From CAWDVK01 sp963805715 (GTDB taxonomy: Bacteria > Actinomycetota > Actinomycetes > Streptosporangiales > Streptosporangiaceae): a stretch of 64,000 nucleotides of DNA. Positions 9,143-17,795 of this stretch are shown here, one piece after another. The stretch covers positions 359,515-423,514 of the forward strand of contig CAWDVK010000007.1 in NCBI GenBank assembly GCA_963805715.1. The letters are read 5' to 3'. The stretch's first letter is position 1; every line of letters starts with the position of its first letter. A program made the position numbers and the translations under genes. The notes under the pieces were generated by a model that was not told where the DNA came from, did no database searches, and saw only the letters and a list, made by a program, of their open reading frames with translations.

Positions 9143-9835
9143 GTGTCCTTGCCGGTCCGCGTAGGAACCCTGGTGGTGGCGTTCCTCGCCGTGGTCGGTG
9201 TGGCGATCTTCGTCGTCATCCACTACTTCCTCGGCGGCCCGCCCGTGGTCGACTACTCCGCTGGCGTCCCGGCTAACGCCGGGAGGACCGTCAGCGTCGT
9301 TATGCAGGAAGACCCGCAGAACAGCGTCAGCACTCACCCTGACTGGGTCTCGTACTTCATCCAGAGCCCGACGTCCCACCAGTGGGTGCACACCACCCTG
9401 TTCCAGGTGCCAGCCGGGTCAAGGATCAATGTCACCATTCTCGGCTACGACGGCTGCACTCCGCTGCGCAACCCGTTCTGGGGCAAGGTGACCGGCACAG
9501 TCGGCAACGTCGTGCACGTCAACGGCAGGCCAGTATCGGTGCTGAACTCGTGGGCCAACTGCGCGGTCGGGCACACCTTCTCGATTCCCGGCATCAACCT
9601 GAACGTGCCCGTCGCCTCGCCGAGCAGCGTGCAGGCGAACGAGAACCTGTGCCCAACGTCGCCGTGCACGTCGGGCCCGCACACGGTGGTCACCTTCAGC
9701 TTTTTCACTCCCCGGCAGGCCGGTGACTACTTCTGGCAGTGCCGGATCCCCTGCGGTCTCGGCTACCTGGACGGATTCGGCGGCCCGATGCAGACGATCG
9801 GCTTTATGACCGGGCAGATGGAGGTGGTGTCCTGA
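9143..9835 (+). CDS. Membrane-anchored cupredoxin-like protein of the oxidase operon
   Basis: One N-terminal membrane span (about residues 5-27) followed by a beta-rich extracytoplasmic domain that ends in a cupredoxin-like loop: FWQCRIPCGLGYLDGFGGPM. It keeps a Cys-x3-Cys-...-Met pattern like a CuA site, but the His expected three residues after the second Cys is missing. GTG 9143 is chosen because AGGTGG lies 6 nt upstream; the frame extends back to 9083 without support. The stop overlaps the subunit II start (TGATG), so it belongs to the oxidase operon. It may carry or deliver copper, or act as an extra electron-transfer subunit. Not a known named subunit. Confidence 0.75.
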   Translation: MSLPVRVGTLVVAFLAVVGVAIFVVIHYFLGGPPVVDYSAGVPANAGRTVSVVMQEDPQNSVSTHPDWVSYFIQSPTSHQWVHTTLFQVPAGSRINVTILGYDGCTPLRNPFWGKVTGTVGNVVHVNGRPVSVLNSWANCAVGHTFSIPGINLNVPVASPSSVQANENLCPTSPCTSGPHTVVTFSFFTPRQAGDYFWQCRIPCGLGYLDGFGGPMQTIGFMTGQMEVVS

Positions 9836-10776
9836 TGGCCACCACGGGAGACACCGCCGCGCCCGCGGCCGGCCGGCGCGAGCCCAGCCACGGATGGCGT
9901 CTGTTCGCCATCTGGCTGGTCATCGCCCTGGCCGCGGACCTGGTGATCTGGTTCGTCTGGAAGCCGCACCTGCCGCCGGGAACGCTCTCGACCTCGGCCG
10001 CGGACCAGCAGTTTGACCTCGCGGTGCTCAGCGTCATCGCGGCGCCGGTGATGATCTTCGTGCTCGTGTACTTCAGCTATGCGGTCATCGTCTGGCGGCA
10101 CCGGGAAGGCGACGACGAGGACGGCCCGGCACAGTTCGGGCACACCGGCATCCAGGCCACCTGGATCATCGGCACCGCGGTGATCGTGCTCTCGCTCTTC
10201 GTCTTCGGCACCTACGAGCTGATCTCTCCGGCCGGCGCTGGCGCAGGCGAGGGGCCGGCCCCGATCTGGACCCCGGGCGGGAAGACGCTGCAGGTCCAGG
10301 TGATCGCGCAGCAGTGGCGGTTCACCTACCGGTATCCGCAGTTCGGCGGCTTCGAGACCACCCAGCTCGTGCTGCCTGAAGGCCAGTGGGTCCAGTTCAA
10401 CGTCACCTCGATCAACGTCATTCACAGCTTCTGGGCTTATCAGCTTGGCGTGAAGGCCGACGCCAACCCGGGCGTGAACAACGTCGCCTTCACCAAGCCG
10501 ACCCACGCCGGCAGCATCACCGTGCGGTGCGCGGAGCTCTGCGGCCTCTGGCACGGTGCGATGTTCGACTATGGCCGGGTGATGTCGCCCGCGAACTTCC
10601 TGGCCTGGGCGGCAGGGACCAGGGTGCAGCTGGCGTCGGTCACCAAGATCCTGCCGCCGTACGCCACCACGTATGACCCGACCGAGATCGCGACGCTGGG
10701 AAAGGTCAACGTCAAGCTGGGCCTCACCGGGGCTGGCGGCGGCTATTACCCGCCGCAGGACCCGTCACAGCCGTAA
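9835..10776 (+). CDS. ctaC: Cytochrome c oxidase subunit II with CuA site
   Basis: Heme-copper oxidase subunit II, which receives electrons from cytochrome c at a binuclear copper centre on the outer membrane face. Two membrane spans (about residues 22-42 and 68-88, with another hydrophobic stretch at 108-126) precede the cupredoxin domain. CuA ligands are complete: His near 197 (VIHSFW) and CAELCGLWHGAM (Cys 232, Cys 236, His 240, Met 243). No cytochrome c domain is fused at the C-terminus. ATG 9835 overlaps the previous stop. The C-terminal tail is Gly/Pro rich. Confidence 0.9.
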   Translation: MATTGDTAAPAAGRREPSHGWRLFAIWLVIALAADLVIWFVWKPHLPPGTLSTSAADQQFDLAVLSVIAAPVMIFVLVYFSYAVIVWRHREGDDEDGPAQFGHTGIQATWIIGTAVIVLSLFVFGTYELISPAGAGAGEGPAPIWTPGGKTLQVQVIAQQWRFTYRYPQFGGFETTQLVLPEGQWVQFNVTSINVIHSFWAYQLGVKADANPGVNNVAFTKPTHAGSITVRCAELCGLWHGAMFDYGRVMSPANFLAWAAGTRVQLASVTKILPPYATTYDPTEIATLGKVNVKLGLTGAGGGYYPPQDPSQP

Positions 10777-10837
10777 GCCGGGGGCCGGTGCCTGGCAGCG
10801 CCGGTCGCAGGGCTCGTACCAACGAAGAGGTGACCGG

Positions 10838-12823
10838 ATGGCCATCGAGACACAACCGGGGACGACGCAGCAGCCCAGCGGCGGCGAGCCAGGCGGCCCA
10901 CGTCCCGTACGGGCTTGGTGGCGGCGCCCGGCGGCCCATACCGCGCTGGCCGGCGCCGTGCTCGGCTACTTCGCCGGTCACTGGCTCGGTAACTACATGG
11001 GCGCTAATTATCAGCAGGTATCCACCGCTGATGCCAATGACCTCGCCATCGTGCTCGGATACATCGGCGTGGTCATCGGCTGGCTGATCGGCCTCGGCGT
11101 GTTCAATGACCTGGTGCTGCAAATGCTCGGCCGCCCGGTCAGTACGACCGAGCAGCGGACCGAGCAGGAGGAAGCCCGGCTCACGGGCGTGGCCAAGTAT
11201 TTCCGGTTCACGCTCGATCACAAGGTGGTCGGCCTCCAGTACCTGGTCGGCATGATCATCTATTTCTGTACGGCCGGCCTGTTCGCGATGGCCATCCGGG
11301 CCGAGCTGCTGTCGCCGACTTACCACATCTTCAGCTCCAGCACCTACATCGAGATTGTCGGCGAGCACGGCACCATGATGATGATGCTGATGACCTCAGT
11401 GATCCTCGGGCCGTTCGGCAACTACCTGATCCCGATCATGATCGGCTCCAAGCGGGTGGCCTACCCGCGGCTGGAGGCTCTCTCGTTCTGGCTCACCCCG
11501 GTCGCGTTCCTGATCCTGCTGTCGTCGATCCTGCTCGGCGGGTTCCACATGGGCTGGACTGGTTACCCGACGCTGTCCATCCAGGACACCTCCGGTGCTG
11601 ACGCGTACGCGTTCGCGTTCGGGCTGATGGGCATCTCGATGATCCTGGCGGGCTTCAACATCGTCGTCACGGTGATCTGCTACCGGGCGCCCGGCATGCG
11701 CTGGAGCCGGCTGCCGATATTCGTGTGGGGCATCATGGGGACAGCCGTGATGATGGTGCTGGCGGCCCCGGTGCTGGTCGGCGGCATGTACATGCTGCTG
11801 ACGGACCGGACCGTGCAGACCGCGTTCTTCACCGACCAGCTGGGCGGCAGCACCTACCTGTACCAGAACTTGTTCTGGTTCTTCGGCCACCCCGAGGTGT
11901 ACATCCTGGCGCTGCCAGGCTTCGGGATCGTCCTCAAGATCATCCCGGTGTTCTGCCGCAAGCCGCTGTTCGGCTACAAGGTCGCCGCTGCCGGGATGAT
12001 CGGCGTCACGCTGCTCAGCTTCTTCGTCTGGCAGCATCACCTGTTCATGAGCGGGATCAATCCGGATATGCGGCCGCTGTTCATGCTGACCACGGAGCTG
12101 ATCTCGATCCCGACCGGGTTCATCTTCCTGGTGGCGATGGGCACCTTCTGGAAGGCGAAGATCCGCTTCACCGTGCCCATGCTGTTCGCGCTCGCCTTCT
12201 ACTTCAACTTCCTCATCGGCGGCGTCACCGGTGTGTACCTGTCCGACGTGCCTGTCAACACCACCGCCCACGGCAGCTTCTTCGTCATGGCGCACTTCCA
12301 CTACACGATCATGGGCGGGCTTATCTTCGCCTTCATGGCCGGCATCTACTACTGGCTGCCGAAGCTGACGGGCATCAGGCTGAATCAGGCGCTCGGCAAG
12401 GTCCAGTTCTGGACGATGTTCATCTTCTTCAACTCGACTTTCCTGCCGTTGTTCGCGGTCGGCCTGGCAGGCCAGCCGCGGCGGGTCTTCGAGTACGCGC
12501 GCAACCTCGAGACGCTGAATGACTGGGTGTCGATCTCCTCCTTCCTGCTGGGCGGCTCGATCCTGATCTTCGTGATCAACTTCGTCTGGTCGACCGTGAT
12601 CGTGCGTGAGCGCGAGACGGGCAACCCGTGGCGGTCCCGCGGGCTGGAGTGGCAGGTCTCGTCCCCGCCGCCGCCGGGCAACTTCGAGACCGTGCCGGTT
12701 ATCCTGTCGGGACCCTACGAGTACGGCGTCAAGGATGCCCCGCCGGTCGCCGACCTGAACCCGCCGCCCGGGCTGCTCACAGTCGCCGTTAACGGTGACC
12801 AGACCGCACGAGCGGAGGCATGA
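10838..12823 (+). CDS. ctaD: Heme-copper oxidase subunit I, proton-channel residues atypical
   Basis: Catalytic subunit. All metal ligands are visible: low-spin heme His near 177 (GEHGTM), CuB site HPEVY (His 351, with Tyr 355) and WQHH (400/401), and heme His pair AHFHY (486/488). ATG 10838 has GAAGAGG upstream. Two features are unusual. There are two additional N-terminal membrane spans (about residues 34-52 and 68-88). The canonical D-channel Asp motif APDMAFPR reads SKRVAYPR, and the K-channel PTGIK reads PTGFI. An atypical oxidase, or another superfamily member such as a NO reductase, is therefore possible. The active-site Tyr favours oxygen reduction. Confidence 0.88.
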   Translation: MAIETQPGTTQQPSGGEPGGPRPVRAWWRRPAAHTALAGAVLGYFAGHWLGNYMGANYQQVSTADANDLAIVLGYIGVVIGWLIGLGVFNDLVLQMLGRPVSTTEQRTEQEEARLTGVAKYFRFTLDHKVVGLQYLVGMIIYFCTAGLFAMAIRAELLSPTYHIFSSSTYIEIVGEHGTMMMMLMTSVILGPFGNYLIPIMIGSKRVAYPRLEALSFWLTPVAFLILLSSILLGGFHMGWTGYPTLSIQDTSGADAYAFAFGLMGISMILAGFNIVVTVICYRAPGMRWSRLPIFVWGIMGTAVMMVLAAPVLVGGMYMLLTDRTVQTAFFTDQLGGSTYLYQNLFWFFGHPEVYILALPGFGIVLKIIPVFCRKPLFGYKVAAAGMIGVTLLSFFVWQHHLFMSGINPDMRPLFMLTTELISIPTGFIFLVAMGTFWKAKIRFTVPMLFALAFYFNFLIGGVTGVYLSDVPVNTTAHGSFFVMAHFHYTIMGGLIFAFMAGIYYWLPKLTGIRLNQALGKVQFWTMFIFFNSTFLPLFAVGLAGQPRRVFEYARNLETLNDWVSISSFLLGGSILIFVINFVWSTVIVRERETGNPWRSRGLEWQVSSPPPPGNFETVPVILSGPYEYGVKDAPPVADLNPPPGLLTVAVNGDQTARAEA

Positions 12824-12824
12824 C

Positions 12825-13487
12825 ATGGCCGAGACCACCGAGCAGCCAGGCCTGAGCCGGGCGGAGGAAGAGGCCGCTTTCTACCACGAGTCGGCCCTGA
12901 ACGCGGCCTGGACGGGTTCCCGGCTCGCGATCGGGGGCCTGTCTTTCGGCTTCGGCGCCTTCGTATTCGCCTTCTTCTACCTGCGCTCGCTGAACTCGCA
13001 CCACCTCTGGTACCCGGCGGGCTTCCCCGGCCCCAAGCTGTGGACGGGCACGCTCATCATGGCGCTGGTGGTGGTGAGCGCCGCCGTCCAGTGGCTGTCG
13101 CTGCAGCGGATTAAGGCGGGTCACAAGGGTGCCTGGCTGGCGGGCGCGGGCGTGGCCCTGGTGCTGGGCCTCGGTGCCGTCGGCGTGCAGGTGTGGCAGC
13201 TGCTGAACCTGTCCTTTCAGCCCGGCGCGAGCGGCTTCGCCAGCGTCTTCACCGGGGCCAGCCCGGTATTCGTCGTCGTGATCTTCTCGGTGATGGTCTG
13301 GCTGGAGATCCTGATCATGCGGTGCCGGCCGCTGCCGGAGGTCTCGTTCGTCGAGCAGCCGCCCACGTTCGCCGAGGTGTTCGCCGTCGAGCGCTTCCAG
13401 TCCTCACTCAGTGCCTTCACCGTGGTCTGGAACTACATGGCCGTGGTCACGGTCGTCCTCTGGGTGCTGTTCTACTTCGTTAAATGA
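12825..13487 (+). CDS. ctaE: Heme-copper oxidase subunit III-like protein
   Basis: A 220-residue protein with about five membrane spans and the position expected of subunit III, one base after the subunit I stop. GGAGG at 12814 precedes ATG 12825. The first span region reads GFGAFVFAFFYLRSLNSHHLW, similar to the start of actinobacterial subunit III; the last span VVWNYMAVVTVVLWVLFYFV matches the family end. It stabilises the catalytic core. The overall match is weaker than for subunits I and II, so the label rests partly on context. Confidence 0.75.
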   Translation: MAETTEQPGLSRAEEEAAFYHESALNAAWTGSRLAIGGLSFGFGAFVFAFFYLRSLNSHHLWYPAGFPGPKLWTGTLIMALVVVSAAVQWLSLQRIKAGHKGAWLAGAGVALVLGLGAVGVQVWQLLNLSFQPGASGFASVFTGASPVFVVVIFSVMVWLEILIMRCRPLPEVSFVEQPPTFAEVFAVERFQSSLSAFTVVWNYMAVVTVVLWVLFYFVK

Positions 13488-13566
13488 TGCCCGGACGGCT
13501 AGGTACGGCTGAGGGCATGACCTATCCGCGTGGCGCGGCGGTGGCCAGGCAGGAGACGCGGCGATC

Positions 13567-14556
13567 ATGAGCACGATAACCGCACACTGGTTCGGGACCG
13601 GGTGGGCGGGTCTGGCCGTGCTGCTGGGTTACGCCGTGGTGGCTCTGGCGCACCTGGTCGGGCTGCGCCGGATGACCAGGAGCGGGAGCATGCCGATGGC
13701 GCATGCCCCCGGCGGCGATGGCGCTCGGCCGGGTGACGTCCCAGCCCGGCCGGACCTGATCAGGCAGGCAGTGGCTTTCCAGCTGGGTCTGCTCTTCGCA
13801 GTTCTGGCAGTTGTCTCGCCGATCGGCTACTGGTCGACGGTCTACGTGTGGGTGCACGGGCTGCAGGACCTGCTGCTCGCCTTCCTGGCCCCGGGCCTGA
13901 TCGTCCTCGGCGCGCCGTGGCAGCCGCTGCGCTGGTGCTGGCGGCCGCCGGGCGCGGCTGCTTCCCTGGCGGGCGAGACGAGTCCGGCCGGCCAGGCCAG
14001 GGACCGGTTGCTCAGGGCGGCGCCGGCCGGGCCCGCCGCGGGCCGCTGGTGGCTGGCCAGGCCGGTGGCCGTTGCGGTGGCGTTTAACGCGGTCTGGCTG
14101 GGCTGGCATCTGCCTGCGCTGTTCGATCCCACCCGCAGCAGTGCGCTGGCTGCCCTGGCCGAGTACGCCTGCTACCTGGGTGTCGGCGTGCTGTTCTGGC
14201 TCCAGCTGATCGGCTCGCGCCCGTCCGTCCCGGCCGCATCGCCGCTGCGCCGGTTCGCTCTGGTGACCAGCACCGTGATCACGAGCACGGTGCTGGGCAT
14301 GATCCTGGTGTTCGGCTCGGGCGTGTACTACCCGGCCTTCGCCGGGACCGCCCACCACGTGCTGACGCTGGTGGATGATCAGCAGCTGTCCGGGGCGGTG
14401 CTCTGGATGGGCATGCTGCCGCAGGCGGTCGTGGTCGCAGTGGCCCTGCTCCTACGATGGTTGGACGACGAGGAATCAGGGGACCTCTCGGCAGGCTTTG
14501 ATCGGCTGCTCGTCCGGCGAAAGTCCGCCTGGCCGTCCCGGCCAGGGCTTCGATGA
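13567..14556 (+). CDS. CtaG-type oxidase assembly membrane protein (copy 2)
   Basis: Second caa3-type CtaG family member in the locus, with the segments VVSPIGYWSTVYVWVHGLQDLLLAFLAPGL, a GAPWQP motif and WHLPALFDP. Seven or so membrane spans are visible. It follows subunit III by 79 nt, so it is probably co-transcribed with the oxidase. Compared with copy 1, the second His of the HMIQH-type pair is replaced (VHGLQD), so the copper-binding capacity of the two copies may differ. The central loop is Gly/Ala-rich and longer. Confidence 0.82.
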   Translation: MSTITAHWFGTGWAGLAVLLGYAVVALAHLVGLRRMTRSGSMPMAHAPGGDGARPGDVPARPDLIRQAVAFQLGLLFAVLAVVSPIGYWSTVYVWVHGLQDLLLAFLAPGLIVLGAPWQPLRWCWRPPGAAASLAGETSPAGQARDRLLRAAPAGPAAGRWWLARPVAVAVAFNAVWLGWHLPALFDPTRSSALAALAEYACYLGVGVLFWLQLIGSRPSVPAASPLRRFALVTSTVITSTVLGMILVFGSGVYYPAFAGTAHHVLTLVDDQQLSGAVLWMGMLPQAVVVAVALLLRWLDDEESGDLSAGFDRLLVRRKSAWPSRPGLR

Positions 14557-14587
14557 CCAGCCCCACGATCCCTGGCAGGAGGAATCA

Positions 14588-15007
14588 GTGCACGGGACGC
14601 TACTGGCAGTAGTTAATCCGGACAACACCCCGCATGGGTATAACTGGTCTTTCGCTTTCCCCATGCTCTTGTTCATCGTCATAACGGGCGCGCTGTACCT
14701 GATCTTCCGGCGGCCGCACACGGTGCCCGGTCACCACATGCTCGCCGCGGCCCGTGCGGGCGGCGGCCAGCGTACCCCCACGCCGGAAGCCGGAGCGGCG
14801 CATGCGGCCGCGGTATCGGCTGGTTTCACCACGGCCGAGGGCGGCGGGTCCGGTGAGTCCGAGGCTGAGCCACTGGGTGCGCACCGGGCCACGGCAGAGG
14901 ATGATGGATCCGGTAACGTGTCTGCGCGCGGTGCCACCACGGCCGAGGCCAGCGAGCCGCCCGGTGACACGGCACCGACTGACAGCGATCCGGAGGCCAG
15001 CGAGTGA
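14588..15007 (+). CDS. Small single-span membrane protein with disordered acidic tail
   Basis: A 139-residue protein that starts at GTG 14588, 4 nt after AGGAGGA. Residues 17-36 form one membrane span (SFAFPMLLFIVITGALYLIF), preceded by a short outer segment with NPDNTPHGYNW. The remainder (from about 50) is rich in Gly, Ser, Glu and Thr and probably disordered. The gene ends in a GTGA overlap with ctaB. Position suggests an accessory oxidase subunit or assembly factor, but no family is recognised. Confidence 0.7.
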   Translation: MHGTLLAVVNPDNTPHGYNWSFAFPMLLFIVITGALYLIFRRPHTVPGHHMLAAARAGGGQRTPTPEAGAAHAAAVSAGFTTAEGGGSGESEAEPLGAHRATAEDDGSGNVSARGATTAEASEPPGDTAPTDSDPEASE

Positions 15008-15987
15008 CAGAGGCAACCAGCGCGGTTCCCGGCCCGGCAGTGACCCGGCCGGCCGTGGCTGACGAGGCCGTGGCCGGGCTGGCCAGCCGCTGGCAGGCTA
15101 GCCTCATCGCCCGCTCGCTCTTCCAGCTGACCAAGCCCAGGATCATCGAGCTGCTCCTGGTCACCACGCTGCCGACGATGCTGCTGGCCCAGCGCGGGCT
15201 GCCTTCCGCCCGGCTGATCGCGGTCACGCTGGTCGGCGGGGCCTTCGCGGCTGGCAGCGCGAACACCCTGAACTGCTATATCGACCGCGATATCGATGCC
15301 GTCATGCGGCGGACCTCCAACCGGCCGCTGGTGGCCAGGGGCGGCCGGGCCGCCGTCAAGCCGGCCGAGGCCCTGGTGTTCGGCCTGCTGCTGGGCGCCG
15401 CGTCCACCCTGCTGCTGGGACTGCTGGCCAACTGGCTGGCCGCCGCGCTGGCCGACGGCGCCATCCTGTTCTACGTCTTCGTCTACACGCTGGGCCTCAA
15501 GCGCAGGACCGCCTCCAACATCGTCATCGGGGGTGCCGCGGGCTGCTTCCCGGTGCTGGTCGGCTGGGCGGCGGTGACCGGCCGGGTGGCCTGGCCGGCC
15601 ATCGTGCTGTTCGCCGTCATCTTCTTCTGGACCCCGCCGCACTTCTGGGCGCTGGCCATGAAGTTCCGCGACGATTATGCCGCGGCGAGCGTGCCGATGC
15701 TGCCGGTGGTCGCGTCCCCGGCGAAGGTCGCCAGCAAGATCGTGTTTTACTCCTACGTCATGGTGGCCGCGACGCTGGCGCTCGTTCCCTACTCGGGCTG
15801 GATCTACGGGCTGTGCGCGGCCGGGCTCGGCGGCTGGTTCCTGCTGGAGGCCCATCGCCTCCGCGGCCGGATCGCGGCCGGCGGCAGCGCGGTGCCGATG
15901 CGCCTGTTCCATCTGTCCATCGCGTACCTGACCGTGCTCTTCGTGGTCGTCGCCGTCACCGCGGTGCTGCCGGTCGGGCGCTGGTGA
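15004..15987 (+). CDS. ctaB: Protoheme IX farnesyltransferase
   Basis: UbiA-superfamily prenyltransferase that converts protoheme IX to heme O, the precursor of heme A for aa3/caa3 oxidases. The first Asp-rich motif is NCYIDRDIDAVM, followed by RTSNRPL; the second half has FWTPPHFWALAMKFRDDYAAA, the heme-specific CtaB signature. About eight or nine membrane spans. It starts GTG in a 4-bp overlap with the small membrane protein, as the last gene of the oxidase operon. Presence of CtaB implies an O- or A-type heme in the oxidase. Confidence 0.93.
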   Translation: MTEATSAVPGPAVTRPAVADEAVAGLASRWQASLIARSLFQLTKPRIIELLLVTTLPTMLLAQRGLPSARLIAVTLVGGAFAAGSANTLNCYIDRDIDAVMRRTSNRPLVARGGRAAVKPAEALVFGLLLGAASTLLLGLLANWLAAALADGAILFYVFVYTLGLKRRTASNIVIGGAAGCFPVLVGWAAVTGRVAWPAIVLFAVIFFWTPPHFWALAMKFRDDYAAASVPMLPVVASPAKVASKIVFYSYVMVAATLALVPYSGWIYGLCAAGLGGWFLLEAHRLRGRIAAGGSAVPMRLFHLSIAYLTVLFVVVAVTAVLPVGRW

Positions 15988-16096
15988 GCAACGGCACGCT
16001 ACCTGAGCTGAGCGCGGTCAGCGGGGCCTTAAAGGATTCCTCATTTTTGCGTGGCTAATGGCCTAGGCGGCACCCGGAGCGGGACATCCTAGAGAG

Positions 16097-17698
16097 ATGA
16101 GCTGGCGTTCTCGCTTCTCCCGGCGGGCCTTCCTGGGCGGGGCCGCCGCCGTGGCGATCCCCGGCGCGGCCGTGGCCGCGGCCGAGCTAGCCGGATCATC
16201 GGGGCCGCAGCAGGGCAAGCACGCGACGGCCGCTGCGCGGCACGGTGTGCCGCAGCGCCGCACGGTCAGCGAGAACTCGCTGCCCGGCGACCCGGACTGG
16301 TACATCACCGATCAGGGCGCTCCGGACGCGATCCTCGGTTACGCGGGCCAGTCCGGCGTGCCGCCCGGCCAGCCGGTCGACCTGTACGTGTCGACCACGT
16401 CACGCGAGTTCTCGGTGACCGCCTTCCGGATCGGCTGGTATGGCGGCGACCTGGCCCGCAGGGTCTGGCAGTCCGGCGCGGTGCGCGGCGGGCGGCAGCG
16501 GGCCGCAGTGATGGCCGCCGAGACCAGCACGGTGCACGCCGACTGGGGGGTCTCGCTGAGTGTGCCGACCGACGACTGGCCGCCCGGCTCGTACCTGCTG
16601 CGGCTGGACGCGTACTCCGGCGGTCAGCGGTACGTGCCGCTGACCGTGCGGTCGGCCAGCACGGCCGGCAAGGTGGTGCTGAAGAACGGCGTCGCGACCT
16701 GGCAGGCCTACAACACCTGGGGCGGTTACGACCTGTACATGGGCCCCGATGGCCAGTACGACAGCCGTGCGCTCGCCGTCAGCCTGGACCGGCCCTACGA
16801 CCAGGAGGGCGCCTACCTCTTCATGGTCTACGAGCGCAAGCTGATCAACCTGGCCGAGCGCATGGGCCTGCCGCTCGCCTACCTGACCAGCATGGACATT
16901 GCTGCCGATGCCCATGCGCTGGACGGGGCGAGCGCGCTGATCTCGCCCGGCCATGACGAGTACTGGTCGCCGCCGGAGCGCGCGCACGTGACCGCGGCCA
17001 GGGACGCGGGAGTCAATCTGGCGTTCCTGGGCGCCAACGCGATGTTCCGGCGGACCCGGCTCGAGCCGACCAGCCTGGGCGCTGACCGGCTGGTGGTCTG
17101 CTACCGCACCAGTTACCAGCAGGACCCGATGTACGGCAAGGACAACGCCCTGGTGACCAGCGACTGGCGGGACGAGCCGGACCCGCGCCCCGAGTCGTCG
17201 GTCACCGGCACGCTGTACGAGAGCTTCCCGGCCGTCGCCGACTACGTCGTGGCCAGCCCGGATGCCTGGATGTTCCGGGGGACAGGCGTGGCGAAGGGGA
17301 CCAGGTTCGCCGCGCTGGTCGGCATCGAGTACGACCGGGTCAACCCGGTCTATCCCGTGCAGCGGCCGATCCAGGTGCTGGCTCACTCACCGCTGACCTG
17401 CAACGGCGTGAACAGCTATCAGGACACGGCGTACTACACGCACCCGAGCGGCGCCGGGGTGTTCAACGTGGGCACGATGCGCTGGGTGGAGTCATTCGGG
17501 CCGCCCACCTACGGCTGGGGCATCACCGCCGCGTGCTCGCGCTTCACCCGCCGGGTCACGGCCAACGTGCTACGGGCGTTCGCTGACGGGCCCGCCGCGG
17601 CCAGGTACCCGGCGCAGGACAACCTCGACGCGATGGACGAGTGGCCGGGCGATCCGATCGCCGCCCAGCACGACCTCTGGCCCCCGGTCGTGCTCTGA
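16097..17698 (+). CDS. Tat-exported N,N-dimethylformamidase beta subunit-like protein
   Basis: The N-terminus has a twin-arginine signal (FSRRAFLGG followed by an Ala-rich hydrophobic core), so the folded protein is exported. The body matches the family named for the large subunit of N,N-dimethylformamidase: ITDQGAPD, FRIGWYGG, KNGVATWQAYNTWGGYDLY and LISPGHDEYWS are typical blocks. Many actinomycetes have such exported members with no known substrate, so amidase activity is not assured. It is a single gene with 110 nt before it and no obvious operon partner. Confidence 0.82.
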   Translation: MSWRSRFSRRAFLGGAAAVAIPGAAVAAAELAGSSGPQQGKHATAAARHGVPQRRTVSENSLPGDPDWYITDQGAPDAILGYAGQSGVPPGQPVDLYVSTTSREFSVTAFRIGWYGGDLARRVWQSGAVRGGRQRAAVMAAETSTVHADWGVSLSVPTDDWPPGSYLLRLDAYSGGQRYVPLTVRSASTAGKVVLKNGVATWQAYNTWGGYDLYMGPDGQYDSRALAVSLDRPYDQEGAYLFMVYERKLINLAERMGLPLAYLTSMDIAADAHALDGASALISPGHDEYWSPPERAHVTAARDAGVNLAFLGANAMFRRTRLEPTSLGADRLVVCYRTSYQQDPMYGKDNALVTSDWRDEPDPRPESSVTGTLYESFPAVADYVVASPDAWMFRGTGVAKGTRFAALVGIEYDRVNPVYPVQRPIQVLAHSPLTCNGVNSYQDTAYYTHPSGAGVFNVGTMRWVESFGPPTYGWGITAACSRFTRRVTANVLRAFADGPAAARYPAQDNLDAMDEWPGDPIAAQHDLWPPVVL

Positions 17699-17795
17699 GG
17701 AGAAAGGCCGTTCGCCCGTTTCGGTGCTTTCGGCGGTGACGCGTATCCTGGCCCGAAGAGGCCAGTTCCGGGGACGGCCGCTGGAGGCTGACGGC

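Noticed and set aside
10838..12823. Assigning subunit I outright to NO reductases because channel residues are missing
   Set aside because: The HPEVY tyrosine and a full CuA in subunit II favour an oxygen reductase, so only atypical status is claimed.
11396..12838. 480-codon antisense frame across subunit I
   Set aside because: Typical high-GC shadow: composition dominated by Arg, Asp, His and Glu with no start context; the sense strand encodes the oxidase.
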